64,000 nucleotides of DNA from Syngnathus acus (lineage: Eukaryota; Chordata; Actinopteri; Syngnathiformes; Syngnathidae): contig NC_051089.1 of NCBI RefSeq assembly GCF_901709675.1, forward strand, positions 18,288,008 to 18,352,007, read 5' to 3'. A program made the position numbers and the translations under genes. This document shows, piece by piece, positions 41,994-52,965 of the stretch (the stretch's first letter is position 1; each line of letters begins with the position of its first letter). The notes under the pieces are model-generated. The model had not been told where the DNA came from and made no database searches. It saw only the letters and a program-made list of their open reading frames with translations.

Positions 41994-42523
41994 TTAGGCG
42001 ACCAGAATGCTATCAATAAAAAACAAAAAAACAAAGCCACGATCCGTTCTGAATGAATTAGGTCCCGTCCAATGGTGCAGCCATGTTGGCAGGAGAGCCC
42101 TTACGCCTTGAACTGGCTCTCCCATCCTGGCACACAGCGGTGATGTCCAAAGCTCCCATCCAGTTTCCTCCTGGAGAGCAGTTGTCGTTAATGCATTCGT
42201 GGGTCTTGTTTTCTTGGATGAAACACGTGTAGTCCATTCCAGGTAGCCTTTTTGTTTAGGCCACTTGTGGCATCTGTCGTCCTCCAACAGTTACATTGGG
42301 ATCAATCCAAAAGAGTTCAATCACAGATTCATTTCTGCGAGTCCAGGGCGGTAGGGGTAGCGTCGCTGACGGTGACAGCACGGTGTTGATATCCAACTCC
42401 TCCCATGGATGCCATACATTTCGCTTCAGTGACATTCATTGCCCTGGCCTCCAAGTGAACTTGCGTGGAGGAAGGGGGGAGTTTTGAACACACATAACAC
42501 CCCTCCTGTGTGTGGGCTCTCAC
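41994..42523 (-). pseudogene. Possible ERV env-region remnant
   Basis: Two short minus-strand frames (42329-42523 and 41994-42287) with several Cys and Trp residues lie where an envelope surface subunit would be expected, between the integrase end and the 3' LTR. They are separated by a stop. No fusion peptide, heptad repeat or transmembrane anchor is visible. The call rests mainly on position and is weak. Confidence 0.3.
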
Positions 42524-42762
42524 AGTGAACTTGACGTACCGGTACCACGTGCTGGTTTCGTATGGGTTTCTGGGGTCTCATGACCGGTCCTCAAAGTTCT
42601 CATCGTGTGACCATCGTTTTCCACGGTCAACATTATCACTTGGTCTGTTCAGATGAGTCCATAGACCATAGCATGCTCCAACCACAACGCAGCAGAGGAT
42701 CCACCTGGCATCTGGAGCCCCGTTGCTACTAAGATGACAGGAACACCGAGACATACCCCCGC

Positions 42763-43110
42763 CTAGCGGAGTTGGGATCGTTGTTCGCAGACTTCGCCAC
42801 CACCCCGAAATGAGGGGCCCAGCACTCCCTGTAGCTTGCAGTGGCTGAGGTGAATCCAGCTGGGTTGTTCAGCGATCTTCACTAAGGTGGGGGTAGTCAG
42901 CAAGACTTGGAATGGTCCCTCCCACCGTGGGCTGACCCAGTTCTTTCTTTTAATGACCTTGATGTAGACCCAGTCTCCTGGATTGATGGGGTTGTCGACC
43001 TGTGAGGAGGAAAGATCAGGCGGCAGTAAATTTGCATTGGACATATCTTTCAGTTTGAGGGTCCTGATCATATAAACTGCCATGGACTGTTCTTCATCTG
43101 CCCTTTGCAA
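42763..43110 (-). pseudogene. ERV integrase C-terminal remnant
   Basis: A 115-codon minus-strand frame resembles the C-terminal SH3-like DNA-binding domain of gammaretrovirus-type integrases, with the G-D-W-V and [10 protein letters not shown] motifs and the closing W-I-H-L-S-H-C-K-L stretch. The zinc-binding and catalytic integrase domains are not found upstream (43111-46400), nor is a reverse transcriptase. Position matches the end of pol. Confidence 0.75.
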
Positions 43111-46100
43111 CTCTTGTAGTCAATTGTAATGCCCTTTTTAACGAGGCAGATAGGAGTGTTTGCGGGAAGAGTTTGAGCACTCCCTACTGATTCCTCCTAA
43201 CCAAACACCGATCATGACAGGGGCTTTCCCATTTATTGCCTCCTGTCTTAAAGGAGATTCCCTTATCCATGCCGTCTTCTTCCTAACACATTCGCACCCA
43301 CATAGGTTGTGCACATAAACGCACACACCCCGAGCGCGCACCCAAGGCTCAGACAAACGACTACAGCCTGACACAACTTTACAGAGATTACGCACGAACA
43401 CAGAACACAGACAAGGGATTCTATACATCTCTCATGTAGCTTCTTTTGATAGAACCTCCTATTGGTAACTGCGTAGCGGACTGTTTAGCATATAATCCCT
43501 TACTCAACTCCCTTGCTTCTACTTTTCCATGTCGGTGCAGTTGTAAGTGACCCCTATTGCAGTCAGACCCCTATTGTTAACTGTCGCCTTGTGCGACTCC
43601 TATGCATGATTGTGTGAAAGTCAAAAATTGAACGTATCCAACTTTCTGACCACCCAAACTCCACTGTGGGGCAACAAACTTACTATTTTAGTGAGTAGGT
43701 ACATTGAGGAACCTAGCTTCCTCTTGACTGAATTCACTTTAGTCCAAATGTCCTATTCTAAAATGTATATAACTCAACCTCCCCTTCTTGAGCCTGACGA
43801 GCCAAAATATCAGATGTTTCCTACCGTTTTAGCCTATTTGTTCTATCCAAATCTGTTCAGTTTCCGATTATAATGCTTTTCTCTGTAGCTCTACGCATTA
43901 TTTAATTTTTTAACAAATCTCCTCAGTTCTGTCAAACCCAGTGCACAATGAAGCTCCCTTCCACTTTGAGCCAAGCCCCACCAAGTTTGGTAACGCCACA
44001 GCAAGGAGTGCGATTTGGTCGTCGGACACTTCAAGTCCATATCTTTTGCAGCATCTCACACTCTCAAGTTGGTGTTCTTTTGTTGTTGCTTCAGAGCCAA
44101 CCCATCCATCACTCTCGAATGAGTCCATTGTTCAAATGAGCCCATTTTCATCATTGTGAGTTCCTCTGCTTCTCACTGTCTTTTCTCGTCCCCAAGGATG
44201 TCGTCTTTTCTCTGGAGTGTACTTGCCCCCCTACAAGCACAACAACAGTCTTTCCTTGTCCTTGCCAAAGGTCAAAGATGCCTCAAAGCCAGGCACCGTT
44301 TTGTAGACGTCCACGGCTGCAGGCAGAGTCTCGGGATCGAGTTTCAGGGATCCTGGCACTGAGAGCGACAGACTGGGACATCAAACTTGTAACCAAATGT
44401 AGCTGCTGCTAGTAACGTTTGTTTACCAAACTTCAAATTCTCCTAGTAACAGTGATCTCGTCTTTATGTTGTAAGTCCTGCAACTCATCCTATGTTCGAG
44501 CTACGTTCTGTCTCTAGTTCCAATTTAATGGGACAGCACATTGTTTTTTCAGTATCATTATTCAAAATTAACGCATCGAGGTCTGCGTTCGACATCTAGC
44601 CCTGATCTATGTCTTGATCTCTCAAACGTTATTACTTGCGTCATGCTTGCTCAAAATGTGACTTAGAATATGGTGTGAATTTCCAATCTCCCTGATCAAA
44701 TTGGATCCCGCTTCTTAGCTCTTCTTTCTCATGCTCCTGTTAGCCTGCAATCGTCCAAATCAGTAATGTTGTTTTCTTTTAACGGTCTTTCTTTTGAACC
44801 TCTAAATCTCTCGTGTTGCTAACCTATCTACACCAGGAAGGGTCTTAAAGAAAGGACCAACAGATTACTCCCAATATCTCCTCATTATTTATGAGTTAGC
44901 CTCCCTTTCCTCACTCGGGTGCATCTCTTGTCAGTTGTTAATGGAAACCAGATGTCTCGTGCCAATGAGATCATGGACCAAGGCCCAAACAATCCCGCAC
45001 AAACCTGACCTGAAACATGACCCGGTCACACTTAGGCTTACTTGTGAGATATACATTGCATGATACCAGAATAGAAATTTACCACAGTATGACACTAAAT
45101 GTATTAGAAAATCCATATGTCGTAAAGTGTTGTATTATTACTATCTTCCACTATCTGTCCTATTCACTCCCTCCTTCTGAGGCTTGGCAACGCCCATGCC
45201 TCACACCTTGACAAACATTCTGGGAGAATGTGTTCTTTACTACATATGATTCCATCATCAATTAATTTGATTTTCTTTCCAAAACGCTTCTCAATTTCCC
45301 AGTTCACACATCTTCTGCATGTGTTACTGGTTCTCCAGTTTTTTCTCTTGTTAATTATCAATCCAAAAGCTACGTTTTTCTTTTTAGCATTTAACTTACT
45401 CAAAATCACTCTTTCATCAAAGTCGCTCTACTAATTTTCCATAGTAGTCGCCAACAACTTCAACCATTCAACCTGTATTTTCCTTTCATTCAGGGAATCA
45501 TTCATCAATGCTCATTTGCATCTCACACACAGTCTCCAAAAAGGAGTCTTTGGTCTCAATTCATCCAAGCTCACCACACAACATTCATATACCATCTTCA
45601 ACTCAAGGTTCCTGATAGAACAATCCATCAATCCAAAAAAACTCAACTCATAAAAACTACTGGCAAATTAATCTGAATTTTTTCTTTGTTTTTAAATTTA
45701 AAGAACTCAATCTCTCAGATTTAGCTTGCATATAGAAGTTTGTATAACTTTATAACATCATCAATCAATTATTCCTATTAAATGTAGCATTGCAATGTCG
45801 TAAATTCACAATTTTGCTTCTTCCAATTCCTGAAAGCATGTTCCGTCGTTTCTTTTTCAAATTTCTCATGAGGGCTCGACACTTAACATGCACTAGTGTG
45901 GATCAATTTCTGCTCGCAAACACATTTCTCTCTTTTCCTCTCATTTTTATCTTTCCAAATCGTTTCTGTTCTGCGGTGCAAATTGGATAGACCACAGTCT
46001 AGCAAATTTCTTTACACTAAATGTTTAGCCAATTTTCATCATTTTAACACACATGCACAGCTCTCGTGCGCGAAAGGTAGATCCCAGCACCAATGATTCG

Positions 46101-46408
46101 TCACAGGCTGGCCATTTCCTGTGGTCGATCATGAGCTGGTCCCTCCCACGCACACGAGGACAGCACATTCTAACTTTTATTTATCTTCTAGAAGCAAGTT
46201 GCATTTATTTACCACTTGATTTGCAAATTTTAACTTTTCTGTACACACACAATTGATCTCTGGTCATTGGGCATACAAACAGCATTGTCATACTTCTTGT
46301 ATGGACAGGAGCTCTAATAATCCAAAAAATGTTCTAATAATCTGACAATGACATGTTTTGCTGTCATATGGGCATCTATTCTTTCTTTCTCTGTATTAGC
46401 ATGAGGGG
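43111..46408 (-). other. ERV interior without recognisable pol
   Basis: About 3.3 kb where protease, reverse transcriptase and most of integrase would lie. Neither strand has an open frame above about 100 codons, and I saw no RT catalytic box. It may be replaced sequence or very decayed pol. Confidence 0.5.
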
Positions 46409-46738
46409 TCAAAGTAGAGGAAGCTTGTCATGCTGTAAATGTGACTTTTCCTCTGCCTCTTCCACCGCCCTTTGATTGGCACCGCTTTTTTTTTTTTTCT
46501 TTTTCTTTCTAAAACACTCTCTTGACCAGTGTCCACGTTTCCCACAGTTCCAACAGTTGTCAGAATCTGATGGGGGTTTTGAATTATACGGCGGCCTGCG
46601 GCCTTGTTGGTCTCTAACTCTTCCTCTGCCCCTTTGGGAACTTTGGAAGAAGATTATTGTATCTTCATCTAGATCATTACCATCATCATCTAGATGAAAT
46701 ACATCAGAACTTTTGCCTTTTTTAAGCAGCCTCATCAC
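46409..46738 (-). pseudogene. ERV gag nucleocapsid remnant
   Basis: A 109-codon frame on the minus strand carries one CCHC zinc knuckle of the C-X2-C-X4-H-X4-C pattern (about residues 62-75) followed by a run of lysines. Arg/Gly-rich sequence precedes it. This fits a retroviral nucleocapsid that would bind genomic RNA. Matrix and capsid cannot be recognised upstream (46740-47600), and no pol frame follows. It is therefore only a part of gag. Confidence 0.7.
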
Positions 46739-47084
46739 TTTTCACCTTTCTATTTATTTATTTTTTTCACATTTCAACTTTCCTTGTACTTAATACTTTT
46801 TCTTCCACTTCGGCATGTATTGCATACAATTAAGAAATCTACTCGCCATGAACTTCTCATCTCCTTCTAGAGCTAGAGATTTATCGTTCCTTTTTCCCAT
46901 CTTAATTTTAGTTTTTCCAGTTTTTTTTTTCAATCTTTTTTTTCTTTGAGGATCCTCAATGCAGGTTTAAATTGACCTTTCAACAAATTCTCTTTCTAGT
47001 CAATTCATCCTACCAGACACACTCTCAACCACACAAACTCTTATCCCTGCCTACGCGAAGTCCTCTTTTAAAAAAAAAAAAAAA

Positions 47085-47331
47085 GAGCTGCTTCATCCGG
47101 ATGGGGGACTCTACAACACCCCTTCCTTCCCTGGGAACTAAAGACAACAGTCTTGTTACCCAGCCCTGCCAACGCGAAGTTGTACCCCTTAGAACAGTGG
47201 TTGTCAAATGAGGGTACACGGAGGTACATGAGATTTTACAAAAATATATAAAACAGTTTGAAAACCACTGCTCCAGAAGAGCCACTTCATCCGGAGGGGG
47301 ACTCTACAACACCCCCTCCTTCCACAAGACT
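47085..47331. repeat. Direct duplication in the ERV leader flanking a mini hAT
   Basis: The stretch CTTCATCCGGATGGGGGACT CTACAACACCCC (about 47090) recurs with small changes at about 47284. A second shared motif, ACGCGAAGT, occurs at 47053 and 47172. The duplicated segment spans about 190 bp and encloses the mini hAT at 47195. Confidence 0.65.
47195..47270. mobile_element. 76-bp mini hAT inside the ERV leader
   Basis: The ends CAGTGGTTGTCAAA and TTTGAAAACCACTG are inverted. The flanking octamers CCTTAGAA and CTCCAGAA match at 6 of 8 positions. It is one of the smallest possible hAT derivatives. Confidence 0.6.
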
Positions 47332-47622
47332 TAAAATCTTCTGTCCTGCCTATTTTATTTTTTTCCTCTGTGCACTTTTACTTTTACGCGTTTCACAACA
47401 ACACAATCACACAACTTTAGGGCTTTAACTTACTTGTCCCCTGGTTCGTTGCACTGCCGGGTCCCGTCAATCCACCTCTGTCAGACGAAGGCAGACTTAA
47501 GATGCTGGCCCAGCGAAGAAGTTCTCTTCCCAGGACTTTCTTGTCCAGGTCCTCCTAATGGACGCTGGCTTGTCGACAATGCAGCACGTCTTCCTCCGTC
47601 AGCCAGATGGCGGGTATGAGGG

Positions 47623-47640
47623 TCCCGGGTTTCGGCACCA
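47623..47640 (-). promoter_or_regulatory. Primer-binding site, tRNA-Phe type
   Basis: Minus-strand TGGTGCCGAAACCCGGGA is complementary to the 3' end of vertebrate tRNA-Phe (TTTCGGCACCA). Three bases separate it from the 5' LTR. Confidence 0.85.
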
Positions 47641-47643
47641 AAA

Positions 47644-48038
47644 TGTTAGAGTGGTGCTCACTCTAACTTATTTTGCAAGAACCACACGGGAGACAGTAGT
47701 TTGCCCTTTGACACCTGCAGGTGGAGAGTCCATTCGTCGCCGTGCGTACAGCGATGATCGAATGGAGGTCTGACTCTCGCCTCCTGCATGAGCATTTTTA
47801 TTAAGAGAAACAGGGTGGGGGTGACAGTGGACTGGATAGGGAAGAGAAAACCCTTGACCTGTAGTCAAAGCATAGCAGGGGATGTTTTACGACATTGTGT
47901 AGGATGGGACAAGCTAGGTAATTTATTACTGGTTACACACCAACGTAAGCATAAAACTAATCTAGCTAGGTTATTTATTACTGGTTACATACATTCCAAC
48001 ATAATCATACGATCAAGATAGTTTGGAAAACCCTGACA
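47644..48038 (-). repeat. ERV 5' LTR
   Basis: Same 395-bp sequence as the 3' LTR. It lies next to the primer-binding site, which fixes the orientation of the element. Confidence 0.95.
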
Positions 48039-48779
48039 ACCGGGGTCAAACTATGGAACAGTCCAAGTGAGGAACTCAAGCAAAGTCCAAGCAAATATCC
48101 ACCAGTTTAAAAAAAATTACACAAATATGTTGTTTAGCGGGTACAAGGACTAAACATGCTAAATGGCTACACACAAGCAATAATGAAACAGAAAAATAAG
48201 TTTGAAAGTGTGTCTACTTGTGTTCTGTTGTAGATTTAAATGTTGAATCATTAGTTGAATGGATAAAGTGAGAAAGGGGTAGGAATCTAAAAGCTATGCT
48301 TCCTCCTACTCCTTTTCAAGCATTCTTTGTTATTGTTTTTTTTCAATTTGTTGGTTTATTGTTTGTTGTATGGTCTTAGATATAGCAGTTTAAAGTGCTA
48401 TATGTTTTATTTTTTGTCTTTCTATGTTTTAAATATGTTCAAAATAAAGATATCAATCAATCAATCAATCAATCAATCAGGGGTGCCCAAACATTCAGAA
48501 AAATATACGAAAGCCTGGGCCACTCACTGGAGAGGAAGTACATATATCGCCTAACCTTGCGTGTATTTAAGTTAAGAAAATCAATCAAATGTAGGTAAAT
48601 TGTGTTTGATAATTGAATATACTTAAAGCAAAAAACTGCATACATCACAACTTTCCATGAATTGATTTTCATTTATTTATTTATTTTTACAAAAAGGGTT
48701 GGCAGCTCATTCTCAAAACAGCATCCTCAGATTGATTCTTAGTCAGGATGGTGATCCCCCTTCACAGCCCTGTTAAGAT

Positions 48780-49087
48780 TAAAGATTAAAGTCCCAATGA
48801 TCGTCACACACACACCTGGGTGTGGTGAAATTTGTCCTCTGCATTTAACCCATCCCCGTGTGATTTTAATCCATCCCCTGGGGGAGAGGGGAGCAGTGAG
48901 CAGCAGCGGTGCCGCGCTCGGGAATCAGTTGGTGATCTAACCCCCCAATTCCAACCCTTAATGCTGAGTGCCAAGCAGGGAGGCAATGGGTCCCATTTTC
49001 ATAGTCTTTGGTATGACCCGGGCGGGGTTTGAACCCACAACCTTCCAGTCTCAGGGCGGACACTCTACCACTAGGCCACTGAGCTGG
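48780..49087 (-). mobile_element. tRNA-derived SINE (V-SINE-like)
   Basis: A minus-strand copy of the SINE at 421, complete from head (GAGCTGG at the right) to the TTTAATCTTTAATC tail at the left. Confidence 0.88.
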
Positions 49088-50266
49088 TTAAACAGTGAAA
49101 AATAAGGGAACTAAGTTAAGTTATATGGGGTTGTTAACACATTAGTTAACATTTTATTTAGAAGATGTTTTCAACTTTAATTGATTGAATTTATTAAGTA
49201 ATTGGGCTTTCGAACATGTGAATGCTGTGTAATATATTTTAGCTCACCTGCAATTGGAATTAAGTTGCTCTTAATGGTAATAATGCTGCTGCGCTTTGGA
49301 CTGAAGGATGGCTGGCAGGTCAGGAGTAAGTTTAGTGGTTGAGATGCGAAGGACATCACAGAGATGGCTGTCTGTCATTTTGGTTCTCAGTCTGCTTTTG
49401 TTAACAGAGAAAATGTTTGCTCACATATGTATGTTGAGCCGAAGAGGCTCAAAATTCTTTTGCGTGGCGTTGCATCAGAGGAAATTTGGCCTTTTCCAAG
49501 CTCCTGTAGAAGTCAGGTAGGGAGAGAAGATGATGTTGATTCTTCAGAGAATCATCACTCTGCATTTCGATAAGTTCTAATTGCAGACACTCCTCCATTT
49601 CTTCTGCATCCACCAGGAAGGGAGCTGAAAACAGCTTGAATTCTGTCACAAGAGATGTGATCACAGACACATATTTTCCCTTTTTAGCAGAAATGTTGGC
49701 CTTTGGTAAAGCGCATTTGATTTCGGACAGCGCAGGGAAGTGTGCAACGTTGAAGTTGCGTAATTGCGTCTCAAAAAGACGAAGCTTAGCACAAAATGCT
49801 TTCATGTGTGCGTAAAGTTGTGGCACAAGCTGGTCTTTGCCTTGCAGGTGCTTGTTCAGTGTGTTAAGATGATCCATAAGATCAACAAGAAATGCCAGGT
49901 CTGCCAACCATAGAGGGTCAGTTCATGAAGAGGCCGGTCCTTCTCTTTCAAAAATTGGTCAACTTGTGATCTCAGAGAATAAAACCGCTTCAGCACGGAG
50001 CCGCGACTAAGCCAGCGCACATCAGAATGATACAGTACGTCCCCGTATTCAGCATCGACATCAGATGAGAAAGCTTGAAATTCTCTGTGGTAAAGCGCTC
50101 GCGCTCAAATTGTGTTGATAGTTTTCACAACTATGTTCATCACATCATCGAGCTGGACTGTCTTGGCACAGAGGACTTCTTGGTGGCTGACACTGCATTT
50201 TAACAGCTTCACCTCCACTTTCTCGCATCTTCGCGCACATCATAGAAGCCATTCCTTTGCGCTCAC

Positions 50267-50747
50267 TGTCATATATGTAATGTAATGTGTTTTGCAGCAG
50301 TGTCGTAACACTTTCCATATCAGTGCGTTCTACGGCAGTGGAGTGTGCTGTTACGCACGCGCACCGGTTCGTCTCGCTCTAAATTGTGTGCATGCCACCT
50401 GTCTCACAAATAAACGGAGTTTGATAACCACACGACTTGGATCATCTTACATGGTGTCAGAAGTGGGATAAACAATTCGGTATGGCGAATTTTAATCCCT
50501 CATAGAGTTTTTCGTTTTATAAGCCAACTGAATGGCCGGACTGGGGGCAACGTTTTAAGCATTTTCGGCTCGCTACAAAGCTGGACAAGGATGACGGGAG
50601 AGTTCAGGTGAGCTCTCAGATATATGCCATGGGCAATGAGGCCGAAAATATATTCAAGTCATTCACCTTCACCGAAGAAGGCCACAGAGATGACTTTGGC
50701 GTCATAGTGAAAAAGTTTGATGACTACACGACTCGGATCATCTTACA
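50267..50747 (+). mobile_element. Internally deleted gypsy-type LTR element
   Basis: CTCAC is duplicated exactly on both sides (50262-50266 and 50748-50752). A 185-bp 5' LTR (50267-50451, TGTCATATATG to CATCTTACA) is followed by a TGGTGTCAGAAGTGGGA primer-binding region, the start of a gag-like frame, and then only the last 21 bases of the 3' LTR (ACGACTCGGATCATCTTACA). The deletion joins the gag frame to the LTR at a short shared ACGACT. The flanks are those of a normal integration. Confidence 0.88.
50480..50727 (+). pseudogene. Gag-like fragment of the gypsy element
   Basis: After an ATG near 50480 and an early stop, the frame KPTEWPDWGQRFKHFRLATK followed by VSSQIYAMGNEAENIFKSFT and FGVIVKKFDDY resembles the N-terminal capsid-like region of Ty3/gypsy gag proteins from fish. 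It ends at the deletion junction. Confidence 0.7.
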
Positions 50748-51775
50748 CTCACCTGCCATAGCTGTAGCCCCATCCGTTGTCACTCCACACAGCTTGTCCC
50801 ATTTTAGTTCCATCTTCACAATTGCACTTGACACGGCTTCAAACATGTCCTTAACCGTTGTTGTGCCCTTAAGGCTCTTAAGATCAAGCAGCTCCTCTGT
50901 AACGCAAATGTTATCGTCAACTCCGCGCAAAAAAATTAACAGCTGCGCCGTGTCCGTGGCATCTGTGCTCTCATCACATGCAATGGAGAAAAAATCAAAA
51001 GCACAAGCTTTAAGTGACACTTGATTTTGTAAGCCAGCTGACATGTCTTCGATTCGCCGCACAATTGTGCTTCTGGACATGCTCACGTTGTTGAGTATAA
51101 TTTCCGGGCACATTATTCCCGCATTGTTTAATGAAGTCACCATCTGAGAAAGGTTTCCCGTGTCATGCTATCAGTTGAGCGACCTTGTAGCTCGCTATTG
51201 TTGCATTTTCTTGCTTTTCATTAGCACGGAAAAAGTGTTGTTGCTTAACTTTCTCTTCTCACTCAGCACCGGTGTAGGACATGTATGTCTGATGTTTCAT
51301 AATGCCGTCGTACATTAGAACCTTTCATCACCGCAACCGTTTCACTGCAAATCAAACAGACACACTTCCCTTTGACTTCTTTGAAGAAATATTCATTTTC
51401 CCACCGTGTCTGAAATTTTCTGCATTCACTTCCTATCTTGCGTTTCTTTGTTTCTGCCATTGTTGTGGGTCCATCCGTGCCTTTTTTCTTTGATTCATTT
51501 TGTTAAGTGGAGACGCTGCCTTGTTGACTGCTGCTACTGAGTAGCACCACCTAGTGTTAAAACTAAGAACTACAATACAAAGAAGTTCAAGTTTTCATGT
51601 GTGGGCCATATTTCATTATTATATGTTTTTAGAATATGCTGCGGCAGGCCAATTAAAAATGAACCACGGGCTGCAGATGGCCCGCGGTCCGTAGTTCTAG
51701 GCCCTAGATCAGGGGTATCAAACTCATTTCACATTGTGGGCCACATGCGGCCTCGGTAGATGTCAAGTGGGCCGG

Positions 51776-52118
51776 TGTCACGACTTGTCCCCGGTTGTTT
51801 GATATGTAGGTTGTCATCGTTTCTGTCTGTCTGTGTACTCGCCCCTCCCTTCCTGTGTCAACTCACAATCAATGTACTAATCACAGTCACCTGCCTCTTG
51901 TTACCCTGTCTCGTATTTAAGTCCTGTCTGCGTGTCACTCCCCTGTCGGATCATTGTTAATGTCATCATGTCTTTTTGTTTCACGTCTTTGTCGGTCAGT
52001 CCTGTTGTTGGTTTTGTTAGTAAGTTATGTCAGTTTACCGAGTCTGTTAGTTTGTTTTCGTCAATAAACCCTGGTCCAAGCTGCACTTGGTCGCCCTGCT
52101 CCATTTCGATTTGTGACA
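51776..52118. mobile_element. Solo LTR (343 bp)
   Basis: It begins TGTCACGACTTGTCC and ends TTTGTGACA. GCCGG is duplicated on both sides (51771-51775 and 52119-52123). CAATAAACCC near 52063 may be its polyadenylation signal. It is inserted in the hAT at 51710. Confidence 0.93.
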
Positions 52119-52331
52119 GCCGGACTGTTAAAATTATACCATAGTCTGCTATAAATAACCAAAATATCAAGTCTTTCCTTTTTTTTATTGTAAAGAAGCA
52201 CAAGAACATTAGGAAAATGTTGAAATTTAATGAACATTCGTTTTACAAAACATTTCATGAAACACCTGAGATTTCCTTAGACAAATGTCTAAAATGCCTT
52301 CGGTTGTTGTGGTGTCCATCATTGGCACCAA

Positions 52332-52965
52332 CTAAAGAAACTCTTCAGTAACAGTCAATGTGTCATCACCTCCACGAATAAATAAGGCCAGTTGTGCCAC
52401 GTCTGTGATGTCAGTGCTCTCGTCAATTGCACGGAAATGCAATAAATGACTTGACTCTGTTTCAATTGGCTGTATAAATCTGCTGATAGGTCCGAAATCC
52501 TCTCTGCTATAGTATTCCTCGTCCAAGCTAATATTAGCAAAAGCTTGTCGTTTCTCGGGACATACAAGTTCACGCCGCCTTCATCATGCATCGTTTAACA
52601 AAGTTACCATCGGAATACGGCTTTGATGCTAATGCTATTTCACTGGCAATTGGTTAGCTGGCTTTTACCGCTGCTTCACTGACTTGTCGACTCTGGATGA
52701 AAGTTGACTGCTATTTCCTCAGACCCGCCTGCAATTCGTTGATCTTATCTCTTTCTTCACTTGTCCTTGCAAGCAGTCATATTTTTCGCTGTGAAAGGAG
52801 TCTCGTAGTGGCGTCGAATATTATATTCCTTCAATACTGAACTTGTTGCAAACACACCAAGCACAAAGGTTTTCCGTGCATTTCAATAAATAAATAGGAC
52901 ATGGTCCATTTTTCATTGAAAAATTCCTACACTCCATATCTACTTTTCTCTGTTTGGATAATGAC
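52332..52965 (-). pseudogene. hAT transposase fragments
   Basis: Near 52900 a frame begins MSLSKQRKVDMECRNF, like the start of the hAT N-terminal BED region. At 52332-52591 the stretch AIDESTDITDVAQLALFIRG matches the block with the first catalytic Asp. Stops and frameshifts lie between, and the core and C-terminus are missing. A short relic of the same family as 49449-51460. Confidence 0.8.

Larger units (their letters stand above)
41294..48038 (-). mobile_element. Endogenous retrovirus, 6.7 kb, minus strand
   Basis: Two 395-bp LTRs (41294-41688 and 47644-48038) show no difference that I can see. ACCGG is duplicated on both sides (41289-41293 and 48039-48043). Read on the minus strand, 5' LTR is at the right, followed by a primer-binding site complementary to the 3' end of tRNA-Phe, a gag nucleocapsid remnant, an integrase C-terminal remnant, an env-region candidate, a polypurine tract and the 3' LTR. 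I find no protease, no reverse-transcriptase frame and no complete gag or env. The element appears to be a young, internally degraded or non-autonomous copy. It is inserted in the old LINE at 36340-48478. Confidence 0.93.
36340..48478 (+). mobile_element. Old APE-type LINE split by Rex3 and an ERV
   Basis: Segment 36500-36935 resembles an endonuclease (IHFNSRSLYKNF, then GVAIYVDLNMNFKIVE in broken frames). Segment 40305-41293 holds a reverse transcriptase (NFADGTNIFCLGNN, WFDWNKISLN, KFMLFGRGT and NEFLGVIIDDRLSWKPHIKR). Segment 48039-48478 holds its C-terminus (GVKLWNSPSEELKQSPSKYP) and a 3' UTR ending in AATAAAGATATC and (AATC)n. The two gaps are exactly the Rex3 at 36936-40304 and the ERV at 41294-48038. 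Coordinates are the outer limits. Start position is approximate. CR1/L2-like by appearance. Confidence 0.8.
49449..51460 (-). pseudogene. hAT transposase (GTF2IRD2/ZBED-like), broken
   Basis: N-terminus: KRKIGSECRKFQTRWENEYF and CVCLICSETVAVMKGSNVRR, followed by a histidine, form a BED-type zinc finger. Middle: FFSIACDESTDATDTAQLLI and KLCGVTTDGATAMAGE, the region of the first catalytic Asp. Then HQEVLCAKTVQLDDVMNIVV and LYHSDVRWLSRGSVLKRFYS, the hAT core. C-terminus: LAFLVDLMDHLNTLNKHLQG and later LQLELIEMQSDDSLKNQHHL. Frameshifts near 50110, 49910 and 51145 and the insertion at 50267 inactivate it. Confidence 0.85.
49280..51703 (-). mobile_element. Large hAT transposon, decayed, minus strand
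   Basis: Coding blocks of a hAT transposase lie on the minus strand from a BED-finger-like N-terminus (51263-51460) to a C-terminal region (49449-49907). The right end is near CGCGGTCCGTAGTTCTAG at 51700. The left end is not resolved. A deleted gypsy-type insertion (50267-50747) splits it. A second hAT (51710-53289) lies beside its right end. Confidence 0.8.

Noticed and set aside
43910-44159. Short open frames on both strands inside the ERV
   Set aside because: No motif of any retroviral protein is visible and the lengths are those expected by chance.
46476-46697. Plus-strand open frame starting with a Phe run
   Set aside because: It is the complement of the lysine-coding run after the ERV zinc knuckle on the minus strand.
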